7,979 nt of DNA from Planctomycetaceae bacterium (GTDB lineage: Bacteria > Planctomycetota > Planctomycetia > Pirellulales > PALSA-1355), in the NCBI GenBank assembly GCA_005773095.1, contig SXHT01000098.1:1-7979 (forward strand). Direction: 5' to 3'. The translations under genes and the position numbers were made by a program. The notes beneath the pieces were generated by a model that was not told the origin of the DNA, did not search any database, and was given only the letters and a program-made list of their open reading frames with translations. Each line of letters starts with the position of its first letter. Position 1 is the first letter of the stretch. This document shows positions 1 through 7,133 of the stretch, one piece after another.

Positions 1-1
1 A

Positions 2-235
2 GATAAAGCCGTTAGGCAAGTGCTGGGCTTCGCGAAAGCATCTGCGGCTCTCCGTGTCGATTGGTCCCGCCTGATCGCACCAGGGCCGCCCAACAACGCG
101 GAACGTCCACGCCAGCCGCGGCAGAATCGTGTGTGCAATCCGCTCCAGCCGCCGCGGCAGCGAGGGCCCAAACGGCAACGGAGAGATGGGAATAACGCGC
201 ATGGGACGTGATCGAGCGCGACGGACGAGCAGCAT
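2..235 (-). CDS. Unrecognised protein, 5' part only, cut by the left edge
   Basis: An open minus-strand frame runs from ATG at 235 to the window edge without a stop (78 codons visible). The third codon positions are strongly G/C, which favours coding over the competing frames. The visible protein has an arginine-rich start (MLLVRRARSRPMRV), then what looks like strand-helix-strand: VIPISPLPFG, an amphipathic helix around LPRRLERIAHTILPRLAW, and TFRVVGRPW. A second in-frame ATG at 202 (MRVIPISPL) is an equally good start. A GAGGA stretch lies 12 bases before the ATG at 235, slightly far for a ribosome binding site. I do not recognise the family. The fold order is vaguely like the N-terminus of small metalloproteases of the archaemetzincin type, but that is a guess without any catalytic motif in view. 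Confidence 0.33.
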   Translation of the reverse strand, partial: MLLVRRARSRPMRVIPISPLPFGPSLPRRLERIAHTILPRLAWTFRVVGRPWCDQAGPIDTESRRCFREAQHLPNGFI

Positions 236-474
236 CGCAAGGTTGCTTCCTCGTGCCCACAGCGAAAACAAACGAGGCTGGAAACTTAAGGGGGGCTGAA
301 CGGTCCACGGCAATTCGCCGCGCCATCAGCTGACTTGGCCAGGAATCAACGCGAGGTGAAAACGGAAGGGACCAGGCGAAGCACAAAGGGTTGCACCTCG
401 CCGCATGCCCAGCGGGGATTGCTCCACGCTTGCAGTCTAAGGAAACCATAGCATAAGAATTTCCCGATGGGCTG
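236..474. other. Intergenic stretch with no recognisable feature
   Basis: I see no convincing gene, RNA or repeat here. The minus-strand frame crossing it (12-449) has an amino-acid composition unlike a real protein and conflicts with the better frame at 2-235. The promoter of the left-edge gene should lie here, but I could not pick a credible -35/-10 pair. Confidence 0.4.
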
Positions 475-610
475 GTAACCGTTCACGGGCCGGGGACTGG
501 CTCATTTTCCCGGCGAATTCGCCAGAGGTGCATCGTTCTGTCAGGAGGTTGTCCAACGCGGTTCCCGGGAAAATGTGCCTGTCCCCCTCTCTTGGCCCGT
601 GAATGGTTAC
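475..610. repeat. Long imperfect inverted repeat, MITE- or REP-like
   Basis: The left arm is 475-513 and the right arm 565-610, with a 51-base centre. Read inward, both arms start GTAACCnTTCACGGGCC (17 bases, one mismatch) and continue GGGGACnGGCnCATTTTCCC plus GG (22 bases, two mismatches). The right arm carries an extra 7-base CTCTCTT between the two blocks. A perfect 12-base palindrome, GGCGAATTCGCC (512-523), overlaps the inner edge of the left arm. From memory, the GGGGACAGGCACATTTT core resembles dispersed REP-type repeats linked to Y1 (RAYT) transposases; no transposase is present here. It sits 51 bases past the ilvD stop, so the transcript could fold into a stable hairpin that also ends or protects the ilvD mRNA. 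Confidence 0.75.
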
Positions 611-661
611 GTTGGGTTGCCTTGCGAGCGCTGATGATCCGGATTTTACCATCTCGATCGG

Positions 662-2335
662 TTATTCGTCCGTCACGCAACCTTCGGAGGCGTTCTTCAC
701 GTTTTTGATGTACTTGTACAGCGTGCCGCGGGTGGCCTTGTACGGCGGCATTTTCCAAGCGGCCTTGCGATTGTTCAGCTCAGCGTCGCTGACGGCCACG
801 CTGATTTCGTTCTTTCCGGCGTCGAGCGTGATCACGTCGCCGTTCCGCACCAGCGCGATCGGGCCCCCTTCCTGAGCCTCGGGCGTCACGTGGCCCACGA
901 TGAAACCATGCGAGCCACCGCTGAACCGGCCATCGGTAATCAAGGCCACATCCTTGCCCAGGCCGGCGCCCATGATGGCGCTGGTGGGCGTGAGCATCTC
1001 TGGCATCCCCGGCCCTCCCTTGGGGCCTTCGAAGCGAATGATCACCACGTCGCCTTTCTTGATCTCGCTGCGTTCCAAGGCGTGCAGCATGTCTTCTTCC
1101 GAGTCGTAGACCTTGGCTGGCCCGCTAAAACGATTCCCCTCCTTGCCGGTGATTTTTGCCACCGCGCCCAGCGGCGCAAGATTGCCCTTGAGGATCTGAA
1201 TGTGCCCGGTCGGCTTGATGGCCTTCTCGAGCGGCTGGACAACTTCCTGTCCGGCGGCGAATCCCGGCAGATCGGCAAGATTCTCAGCCAAGGTTTTGCC
1301 GGTCACCGTCATGCAGTCGCCCCGCATCAGTCCTTGCTCCAGCAGGTACTTCATCACCGCCGGCGTACCGCCCACCTTGTGCAAGTCTTCCTGCACAAAG
1401 CGACCGCTCGGTTTCAGATCGGCGATGTACGGCACGCGATTGCTCACCGCCTGAAAGTCGTCGATCGTTAGCGCCACGCCGACGCTTCGGGCCATCGCAA
1501 TCAAGTGCAGCACCGCATTGGTGGATCCGCCGAGCGCCATCACCACCACCATCGCGTTTTCGAACGCCGCCCGCGTCATGATGTCGCGGGGCTTGAGATC
1601 TCGTTCCAACAGCATGCGAATCGCCTTGCCGGCCCGCACGCATTCGTCGAGTTTATCGGGATCTTCTGCGGGGATCGAGCCGCTGTAAGGCAGCGTCATG
1701 CCAAGCGCTTCAATCGCCGAGGCCATCGTGTTGGCCGTGTACATACCGCCGCATGCGCCCGCGCCGGGGCAACTGTGTTTGACGATCTCCTGCCGTTCCC
1801 CATCCTTGATCTTGCCGGCAATGAATTCGCCATAACATTGAAATGCCGAAACAATGTCGAGCGATTTTTCATGCCAGTGTCCGGCACGGATCGTACCGCC
1901 GTACACCATCAGCGCCGGCCGATTGAGCCTTCCCATCGCGATCAGGCAACCCGGCATGTTCTTGTCGCAGCCGGGCAAGGCCACCAGCCCGTCGTACCAC
2001 TGTGCGCTCATCACGGTCTCGATACTGTCGGCGATCAGGTCGCGCGACTGCAACGAAAAGCTCATCCCATCGGTGCCCATCGAGATCCCGTCGCTGACGC
2101 CGATGGTATTGAACCGCATGCCAACCATGTTCGCGGCGACGACGCCCTCTTTCACCTTCGCGGCGAGGTCGTTCAGATGCATATTGCAGGTGTTCCCCTC
2201 GTACCAGACGCTGGCGATGCCCACCTGCGGCTTCGACATATCGGCCTCCGTGAGGCCCGTGCCATACAGCATCGCCTGGCTCGCCCCCTGCGACTTCGGC
2301 TGCGTTATGTGCGACGAGTACTTGTTAAGCGTCAT
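662..2335 (-). CDS. ilvD: Dihydroxy-acid dehydratase
   Basis: IlvD (EC 4.2.1.9) removes water from 2,3-dihydroxyisovalerate and 2,3-dihydroxymethylvalerate to give the 2-keto acids that are aminated to valine and isoleucine; 2-ketoisovalerate also feeds leucine and pantothenate synthesis. It is cytoplasmic and carries an iron-sulfur cluster. The 557 residues match the usual bacterial length. Visible motifs are GNTCNMHL (Cys50), PGCDKNMPGC (Cys123, with Lys125 as the probable carbamylated metal ligand), SCPGAGACGGMYTANTM (Cys195), GGSTNAVLHL (269-278), and DGRFSGG with the proposed catalytic base Ser472. All three cluster cysteines are present, so the enzyme looks functional. The ATG at 2335 is supported by GGAG (2342-2345) seven bases upstream. 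It stands alone, without other ilv or leu genes next to it, and diverges from the sigma factor gene. Confidence 0.97.
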   Translation of the reverse strand: MTLNKYSSHITQPKSQGASQAMLYGTGLTEADMSKPQVGIASVWYEGNTCNMHLNDLAAKVKEGVVAANMVGMRFNTIGVSDGISMGTDGMSFSLQSRDLIADSIETVMSAQWYDGLVALPGCDKNMPGCLIAMGRLNRPALMVYGGTIRAGHWHEKSLDIVSAFQCYGEFIAGKIKDGERQEIVKHSCPGAGACGGMYTANTMASAIEALGMTLPYSGSIPAEDPDKLDECVRAGKAIRMLLERDLKPRDIMTRAAFENAMVVVMALGGSTNAVLHLIAMARSVGVALTIDDFQAVSNRVPYIADLKPSGRFVQEDLHKVGGTPAVMKYLLEQGLMRGDCMTVTGKTLAENLADLPGFAAGQEVVQPLEKAIKPTGHIQILKGNLAPLGAVAKITGKEGNRFSGPAKVYDSEEDMLHALERSEIKKGDVVIIRFEGPKGGPGMPEMLTPTSAIMGAGLGKDVALITDGRFSGGSHGFIVGHVTPEAQEGGPIALVRNGDVITLDAGKNEISVAVSDAELNNRKAAWKMPPYKATRGTLYKYIKNVKNASEGCVTDE

Positions 2336-2366
2336 AATGAACTCCGGGATTGGTTACGAAACCGCC

Positions 2367-2395
2367 ATCATAGCGAAATCTTCCCGTGTTGACCT
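2367..2395 (-). promoter_or_regulatory. Possible ilvD promoter
   Basis: On the minus strand a good -10 hexamer, TATGAT (2367-2372), is preceded after 17 bases by AGGTCA (2390-2395), a weak -35 with three of six consensus matches. Initiation would fall near 2360, giving a leader of about 25 bases that contains the GGAG ribosome binding site. The -10 is convincing and the -35 is not. Confidence 0.38.
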
Positions 2396-2421
2396 AATAA
2401 ACCGCCCGCCGGCGCGTTATT
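2396..2421. promoter_or_regulatory. Imperfect dyad in the ilvD/sigma intergenic region
   Basis: The 26-base segment begins AATAA and ends TTATT and carries CGCC and GGCG at matching distance from its centre (2408/2409). Ten of the 13 position pairs are complementary. It lies directly upstream of the proposed ilvD -35 and about 43 bases before the sigma factor start, where an operator for either gene would be expected. No known regulator site is recognised. Confidence 0.3.
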
Positions 2422-2463
2422 CCTAATGCACGGAGACGATAATTCCCATCCGGGCGCGACAGC

Positions 2464-2970
2464 ATGAAGCCGCCAGAACCGTCGGTTAACGGCCACTGGA
2501 TCCACGCGGCAGTAGACCAATACGAAGGTCCGCTGGTTCGCTACGCCACGCACCTAACCGGCAGCGTGGACGCGGGCCGAGACGTGGTGCAGGAAACCTT
2601 TCTGCGTCTCTGCCGGGCAGAACGTGACAAAGTCGAGCCGCACCTGACCCAATGGCTATTCACCGTCTGCCGCAACCGAGCGTTGGAAGTAGCCCGTAAG
2701 GAGACACGCATGAAAGTCCTCGTCGAGATTCCGGTCTGCGAACCGGCGGCCGAGCCTTCAACGGAATGCGAAACCCAAGAAACGACCAGCGAGATTTTAC
2801 GGCTGTTAGAAACCTTGCCGGACAACCAGCAAGAGGTAGTGCGGCTGAAGTTTCAAAACGGTCTGAGCTATCGCGAGATCAGCGAAGTGGCCGGATTGAG
2901 CATCACGAACGTCGGCTACCTGCTGCACACAGCAATTCAAACTTTGCGTCGCAAGATGAACGTCGAATAA
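2464..2970 (+). CDS. ECF-type RNA polymerase sigma factor
   Basis: This 168-residue protein has the two-domain layout of sigma-70 family ECF factors, which direct RNA polymerase to stress- or signal-specific promoters. The sigma-2 domain covers about residues 15-82, with the core-binding helix DVVQETFLRLCR (40-51) and HLTQWLFTVCRNRALEVARKE (60-80), the usual region 2.3/2.4. An acidic linker (91-109, PAAEPSTECETQETT) leads to sigma-4 (110-166), whose helix-turn-helix is YREISEVAGLSITNVGYLLH (136-155). The start ATG at 2464 has no good Shine-Dalgarno match; the only GGAG is about 30 bases upstream, so translation may be weak or leaderless. The next gene begins 66 bases downstream with no clear terminator between, and its N-terminus looks like an anti-sigma domain. 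Co-transcription and control by that partner are therefore likely. The exact ECF group cannot be assigned by eye. Confidence 0.93.
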   Translation: MKPPEPSVNGHWIHAAVDQYEGPLVRYATHLTGSVDAGRDVVQETFLRLCRAERDKVEPHLTQWLFTVCRNRALEVARKETRMKVLVEIPVCEPAAEPSTECETQETTSEILRLLETLPDNQQEVVRLKFQNGLSYREISEVAGLSITNVGYLLHTAIQTLRRKMNVE

Positions 2971-3036
2971 CGATTCCGCCCTCAGTTTAGCGGCCGGGTA
3001 CCCTCAGGGTGCTGCCCACCGTATGGAGCGCTGATC

Positions 3037-5373
3037 ATGTCCTTCGATCCCGACGACCCCAAATGGACCGCCTACGTTCTCGACGAGCTCGACTCAGCCG
3101 AGCGCGCAGCCGTCGACCAAGAACTCGCCGACTCGTCCGACGCTCGAGAACTTATAGGCGAACTGCGCGAAACCGCCACGCTGCTCGAATCGAGCTTGCA
3201 ATCGGAGTCCGCATACTTGCTTTCGTCGCAACAACGAGCGGTAGTCGTAGGACAGTTTGAGCACAAGGTCGAGTTGCCAATTCGTCGAAGAATTCAGCCA
3301 AAGACCGTAGCAGAATGGGTCGCGGCCGTAAGCGTTCTGTTTATCCTTTCGGCGCTGCTTCTACCCGCGACGCAATCAGCTCGTGAAGCCGGACGACGCA
3401 ACCCAGCTGCGCAATCCACACCAAACCCATCGGCTGGAAAACAGACGTTGCCTTCCAGATTCTGTTTGCAGGACGACGTCCATCACCGTTCACCATCGCA
3501 CCCTCCCACTGCCATTGAATCGCCGCCGGAAAGTGAGCCGGTGCAAGCAGACTTTGATGGGTTGATTGAATTGATCACCACCACCGTGAAGCCGACAACA
3601 TGGGGGGATCAACCCGTCGTTTATCCTGATGCGAAGGTTTGGGAAGAACTCACCGAAAGACGATTGAAGTATTCTGTTTCCGACTTGAAGAACGGAGTCT
3701 CGAGTGATGTTCTAACACTCTCACTAAACGGCAGATTCGGGGAAGGCCAAGCGACGGTCCGCGATGGTTCGTCAGCGTCACTCCACGATCTGCAAACGGA
3801 ACTTCAATCGCTTATGGAGGTCCAAAAAAGAATCGAAGAGGAAGCCCGACGTAGCAAATCAGGTAAGCTCGTCCGCATAATGCAGAGAAATGCAGCAGAA
3901 ATCGCTCGCCTTAAGGCGTGGTTCGCTGAGCACGAGGGCACTGAATCCTACGACATCGTCACCGACAACCCCTTCCTCCCCGCCCGCCGAAATCCGCTGT
4001 CAACTTTCTCAATCGACGTGGACACGGCGTCGTACGCCAACATCCGCCGTTTTCTCACGCAGAACCACGCGCTGCCACCCAAGGGGGCCGTGCGGATCGA
4101 GGAAATGATCAACTACTTCCGCTACGACTATCCGCAGCCCGAGGGAGACGCTCCGTTTTCCGTTACGACCGAAGTGGCCGGTTGTCCCTGGCACGCCGAG
4201 CATCGGCTGGTTCGCGTGGGCTTGAAGGGGCGCGAGATCGAAGTCACAAAACGCCCGCCGAGCAACCTGGTGTTTCTGCTCGATGTTTCCGGCTCCATGA
4301 CAGACGCCAACAAGCTGCCGTTGGTGCGCGAAGCAATGAAACTGCTCGCCGAGCAGCTTGCCGAAAACGATCGCGTGGCGATCGTCGGCTACGCCGGCAG
4401 CACTGGCTGCGTGCTGGAATCGACACCAGGAAACAAGCATCGCGAAATTCGGGAAGCCATCGATCGACTCCAACCGGGAGGTTCCACGAACGGCAGCGGG
4501 GGAATTCAACTGGCCTACGAATTGGCGGTCCGTGGCTTCATCAAGGGGGGCACCAACCGCGTTATTCTGGCGACGGATGGCGACTTCAATGTCGGCGTCA
4601 CCCATCGCGACGACCTCATCAGGCTGATCACCGAACAGGCCAAGAGCGGCGTCTTCCTGACCACGCTCGGGTTCGGCATGGGCAATCTCAAGGACGCCAC
4701 ACTCGAGCAGCTCGCCGACAAAGGCAACGGCAACTACGCCTATATCGACGACCTCCGCGAAGCCAAAAAAGTATTCGTTGAACAGATGAGCGGCACGCTG
4801 ATCACGATCGCCAAAGACGTGAAAGTGCAAATCGAATTCAATCCGGCCCAAGTGGCTTCCTACCGACTGATTGGCTACGAGAACCGAGTTCTCGCCCACG
4901 AAGACTTCAACGACGACAAAAAGGACGCCGGGGAAATTGGCGCCGGACACACCGTGACGGCGCTCTACGAGATCGTCCCCGCCGCGGGCGCAGCCGCCGC
5001 GGCCGACGGCAGCCGTTCCGCGGTCGATCCGCTCAGGTACCAACAGCAGCAGCCACAAGTGGAAGCCGTCAAGAATGGCGAGTTGTTGACGCTGAAGTTG
5101 CGGTACAAGCAACCCGACGGCGACACGAGCAAACTGATCGAACAGGCGCTCACCGATACTGGCCGGCCGCACGGCAAGGCGACCGCCGATTTCAAGTTTG
5201 CTTCTGCGGTGGCGCTGTTCGGCATGATTCTGCGAGACTCGCCGCACAAGGGGACCGGCACGATCGATGCCGCCGAGGAACTGGCCCGCGAAGGTCTAAG
5301 CAAAGACGACGGCGGCTACCGCACGGAATTTGTCGATCTGGTGAAACAGGCCAAAGTGCTCGGCCGGCGATAG
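3037..5373 (+). CDS. Anti-sigma-like membrane protein with YfbK-type vWA and DUF3520 domains
   Basis: This 778-residue protein probably senses a signal outside the membrane and holds the upstream sigma factor inactive. Residues 1-60 (DDPKWTAYVLDELDSAE, then a charged helix) resemble planctomycete anti-sigma N-termini but lack the zinc-binding HxxxCxxC. One membrane helix spans about 91-111 and ends in the DUF1559-like LLPATQSAREAGRR. A proline-rich linker follows, then LIELITTTVKPTTW (176-189) and a predicted coiled coil (about 250-300). The YfbK-type N-terminal vWA region begins at DNPFLPARRNPLSTFSIDVD (310-329). The vWA domain (about 408-595) has a complete metal site: DVSGS (Asp416, Ser418, Ser420), Thr484 and Asp514. 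DUF3520 fills about 600-775. GGAG (3025-3028) lies eight bases before the ATG. The anti-sigma role and topology are inferred; the vWA/DUF3520 part is clear. Confidence 0.92.
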   Translation: MSFDPDDPKWTAYVLDELDSAERAAVDQELADSSDARELIGELRETATLLESSLQSESAYLLSSQQRAVVVGQFEHKVELPIRRRIQPKTVAEWVAAVSVLFILSALLLPATQSAREAGRRNPAAQSTPNPSAGKQTLPSRFCLQDDVHHRSPSHPPTAIESPPESEPVQADFDGLIELITTTVKPTTWGDQPVVYPDAKVWEELTERRLKYSVSDLKNGVSSDVLTLSLNGRFGEGQATVRDGSSASLHDLQTELQSLMEVQKRIEEEARRSKSGKLVRIMQRNAAEIARLKAWFAEHEGTESYDIVTDNPFLPARRNPLSTFSIDVDTASYANIRRFLTQNHALPPKGAVRIEEMINYFRYDYPQPEGDAPFSVTTEVAGCPWHAEHRLVRVGLKGREIEVTKRPPSNLVFLLDVSGSMTDANKLPLVREAMKLLAEQLAENDRVAIVGYAGSTGCVLESTPGNKHREIREAIDRLQPGGSTNGSGGIQLAYELAVRGFIKGGTNRVILATDGDFNVGVTHRDDLIRLITEQAKSGVFLTTLGFGMGNLKDATLEQLADKGNGNYAYIDDLREAKKVFVEQMSGTLITIAKDVKVQIEFNPAQVASYRLIGYENRVLAHEDFNDDKKDAGEIGAGHTVTALYEIVPAAGAAAAADGSRSAVDPLRYQQQQPQVEAVKNGELLTLKLRYKQPDGDTSKLIEQALTDTGRPHGKATADFKFASAVALFGMILRDSPHKGTGTIDAAEELAREGLSKDDGGYRTEFVDLVKQAKVLGRR

Positions 5374-5397
5374 GCAGTGGATTGGCGGAAGATGGAG

Positions 5398-5433
5398 GCC
5401 CAGTCCCGAGAAATCGGGGCTGGGCTTCTTCTT
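5398..5433 (+). terminator. Intrinsic terminator of the sigma/vWA unit
   Basis: A 12-base-pair stem (5398-5409 with 5414-5425, one G-T wobble) closes a GAAA tetraloop and is followed by TTCTTCTT. It starts 24 bases after the vWA stop codon, so it ends the sigma/anti-sigma transcript and insulates the tRNA gene downstream. Confidence 0.85.
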
Positions 5434-5482
5434 GCGCCCCGGCCAGTTCCCTCGGCGGGCCAAAGCTCGGGGTGAACCCATC

Positions 5483-5510
5483 TTGCGACTCGTGTGTCGG
5501 GGTTTACAAT
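5483..5510 (+). promoter_or_regulatory. Probable housekeeping promoter for tRNA-Ser
   Basis: TTGCGA (5483-5488, four of six matches to the -35) and TACAAT (5505-5510, five of six matches to the -10) are 16 bases apart. Initiation near 5517 would give a 5' leader of about 37 bases before the mature tRNA, a normal arrangement for a singly transcribed tRNA. Confidence 0.5.
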
Positions 5511-5553
5511 GGTGGATTCGCGGACAGCGTTCGACCCTGCTATCTGCGTTGAG

Positions 5554-5644
<91 letters not shown>

Positions 5645-5666
5645 TAAACACTTGTGCAGTATAAGA

Positions 5667-5689
5667 TTGCGATTCGCTGGGAATCGCAA
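5667..5689. other. Perfect 9-bp stem-loop just after the tRNA
   Basis: TTGCGATTC (5667-5675) pairs perfectly with GAATCGCAA (5681-5689) across a 5-base loop. It lies 23 bases past the tRNA end and could help terminate or process the tRNA transcript, but there is no T-run on either side as in a classical terminator. The rest of 5644-5905 holds no gene I can support. Confidence 0.5.
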
Positions 5690-5905
5690 AAGTGGTGCAC
5701 GTATTGTCAAAATATTGGAACGAGCTCGAAATCGGGATGACAGTTCACCTTCCGGTGATAGAAATCGACCAAGTGACGTCGAACTTTGCCGCAGATGTGG
5801 TCCTGGTAATAGGGCCTGAGGCATGAATTCGATCCCATTGCGCATCCAACGCGCAGTGCTGCGAACCGATCGCATTCCTGAGATCCACTTCAACCGAGGC
5901 GCTGC

Positions 5906-6991
5906 TCAAGCGGCCTGGCGATGATAATATCGCAAGATCCCACCTAGCCGTTCATCGCAAACAATTTCACCATCTACCTCACCCACGCGTTCTCCAGGTT
6001 CGATCAAGTTGTTGGCCAAGCCTTGATGATTCCGTTCCCGGTGGTAGTGTTCCAGAAATGAATGTGTCGCACGTCGCAGCGAATGCTCACCGAAGTAGAT
6101 CAGTCGGTCGAGCGCTTCGGATTTTATGGACCGCATAAAGCGTTCCAGCTGAGAATTGAGATTCGGTGACTTGGGCGGCAGGCGGAGGCATTTGATGTTC
6201 TCCTGCTCAAGGACGTGGCAGAAGCATTCACTGATTTTGGTGTCCCGGTCCATCAACAGGTATCGAGAGCCGTTGAGAAAGCCGTCGATGGAATCGGTCA
6301 GGTTCTTGGCGACTTGTTTCATCCTGGCGCCGTCAGGACTGAGTGTGCAGCCAGCGCAACAGACGCGGCGGGTGGCGATCTGCATCACGAACAGCAAGTA
6401 ATAGGTCACCAACCCACCCTTGGTCCAGACTTCGACCGTCGTGAAGTCAACGGCAGAGAGCACCTCCCAGTGTGCCCCGAGAAACGTTTTCCAAGTGGTC
6501 TTTCGCTTGCGCTCTGGTGCCGGTTCGATGCCATTGGCCTTGAGGACATTGCCGACCGTTGTATCTGAAATGGTGTGGCCAAGATTGGCCAATGCGCCTT
6601 GGAAGCGGTTGTAACCCCAACTTGGATTCTCGGCTGCCATCCGCACGATCAGTTGGGTGACCTCGTCAGAGATCGGTGGTCGTCCCGGTTTCTTTTTCCG
6701 TTTCTCGCTGTAGTCCCACTTTGCGGCCACAAGTTGCCGATGCCAACGCAAGATGGTGTCGGGAGTGACAATGGTCGTGTTCTCACTCAAGGCCTTGCGG
6801 CCCAGGGATTTGCCTTTGACGGCCAATCGACGTCGCTGGTCATCGGTCAGCCAGATACGTTTGCGACCTTGTCGCTCGAGAAGCGCTTTGATCTGCTCGT
6901 TCTGAAACTCGATGATTGCCTGCTGTTGCCGCTGGACCCAGCCCGCCAGGATGAAAACCAGCAACTGCCAGGGCTGCAAAACGAAGTTCAT
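5906..6991 (-). CDS. DDE integrase-core transposase of an insertion sequence
   Basis: This 361-residue protein is a single-ORF transposase with a retroviral-integrase-type (rve) catalytic core, of the kind often annotated as integrase catalytic region in planctomycetes; the exact IS family (IS481/IS3-like) is not certain. It begins with a hydrophobic segment (QPWQLLVFILAGWVQRQQQ, 6-24). A basic helix-turn-helix region follows (about 45-155, with TPDTILRWHRQLVAAKWDYS and NPSWGYNRFQGALANLGHTI). The catalytic core has Asp182 (AVDFTT), Asp248 (LLMDRDTK) and Glu283 (QLERFMRS), the last two about 35 residues apart. The conserved tail is RLGGILRYYHRQAA. No stop or frameshift interrupts it. ATG at 6991 matches family starts better than an in-frame GTG at 6997; the ribosome site is weak. 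I found no convincing terminal inverted repeats or target duplication, so the element's ends are undefined. Confidence 0.9.
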   Translation of the reverse strand: MNFVLQPWQLLVFILAGWVQRQQQAIIEFQNEQIKALLERQGRKRIWLTDDQRRRLAVKGKSLGRKALSENTTIVTPDTILRWHRQLVAAKWDYSEKRKKKPGRPPISDEVTQLIVRMAAENPSWGYNRFQGALANLGHTISDTTVGNVLKANGIEPAPERKRKTTWKTFLGAHWEVLSAVDFTTVEVWTKGGLVTYYLLFVMQIATRRVCCAGCTLSPDGARMKQVAKNLTDSIDGFLNGSRYLLMDRDTKISECFCHVLEQENIKCLRLPPKSPNLNSQLERFMRSIKSEALDRLIYFGEHSLRRATHSFLEHYHRERNHQGLANNLIEPGERVGEVDGEIVCDERLGGILRYYHRQAA

Positions 6992-7128
6992 AGGCACCTG
7001 AAGCGTGTTGGATTAGGAAGGTAGCGCACGCTCGCCTTAGCGGCGGCAACATTGCCCACAAAGATGGACAACGCTCTGGGCAGCGGTCGATCGCCATGTT
7101 TGTGAAACCACGCTTGAACAGCGCGCAA
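6988..7128 (-). CDS. Possible small ORF coupled to the transposase
   Basis: A minus-strand frame open from 7173 ends in TGA at 6988-6990, overlapping the transposase ATG as ATGA, the typical layout of translational coupling. From a TTG at 7128 it would give 46 residues (RAVQAWFHKHGDRPLPRALS, then a stretch ending YLPNPTRFRCL). The composition is protein-like, but I do not recognise it, there is no clear ribosome binding site, and the upstream part overlaps the decayed ligase fragment in another frame. It may equally be chance or a gene remnant. Confidence 0.2.
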   Translation of the reverse strand: MRAVQAWFHKHGDRPLPRALSIFVGNVAAAKASVRYLPNPTRFRCL

Positions 7129-7133
7129 TCCGA

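Noticed and set aside
12..449. Minus-strand frame of 145 codons
   Set aside because: Its composition is not protein-like, with an alanine run in one part and no family motif; the alternative frame at 2-235 has better codon bias.
890..1471. Open frame of 193 codons on the plus strand
   Set aside because: It is also antisense to ilvD and shows no protein family signature.
1505..2392. Open frame of 295 codons on the plus strand containing a run of histidines
   Set aside because: It is antisense to ilvD; the composition (His, Arg) reflects reverse-complemented codons of the real gene.
4009..5247. Long open frame of 412 codons on the minus strand
   Set aside because: It lies opposite the clearly coding vWA/DUF3520 region, has no recognisable motif, and is the usual antisense shadow of a GC-rich gene.
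5704..7133. TGTC at 5704 and TGTC read on the minus strand at about 7133 as possible IS ends
   Set aside because: Only four bases agree, later positions diverge, and the flanking bases do not form a target duplication.
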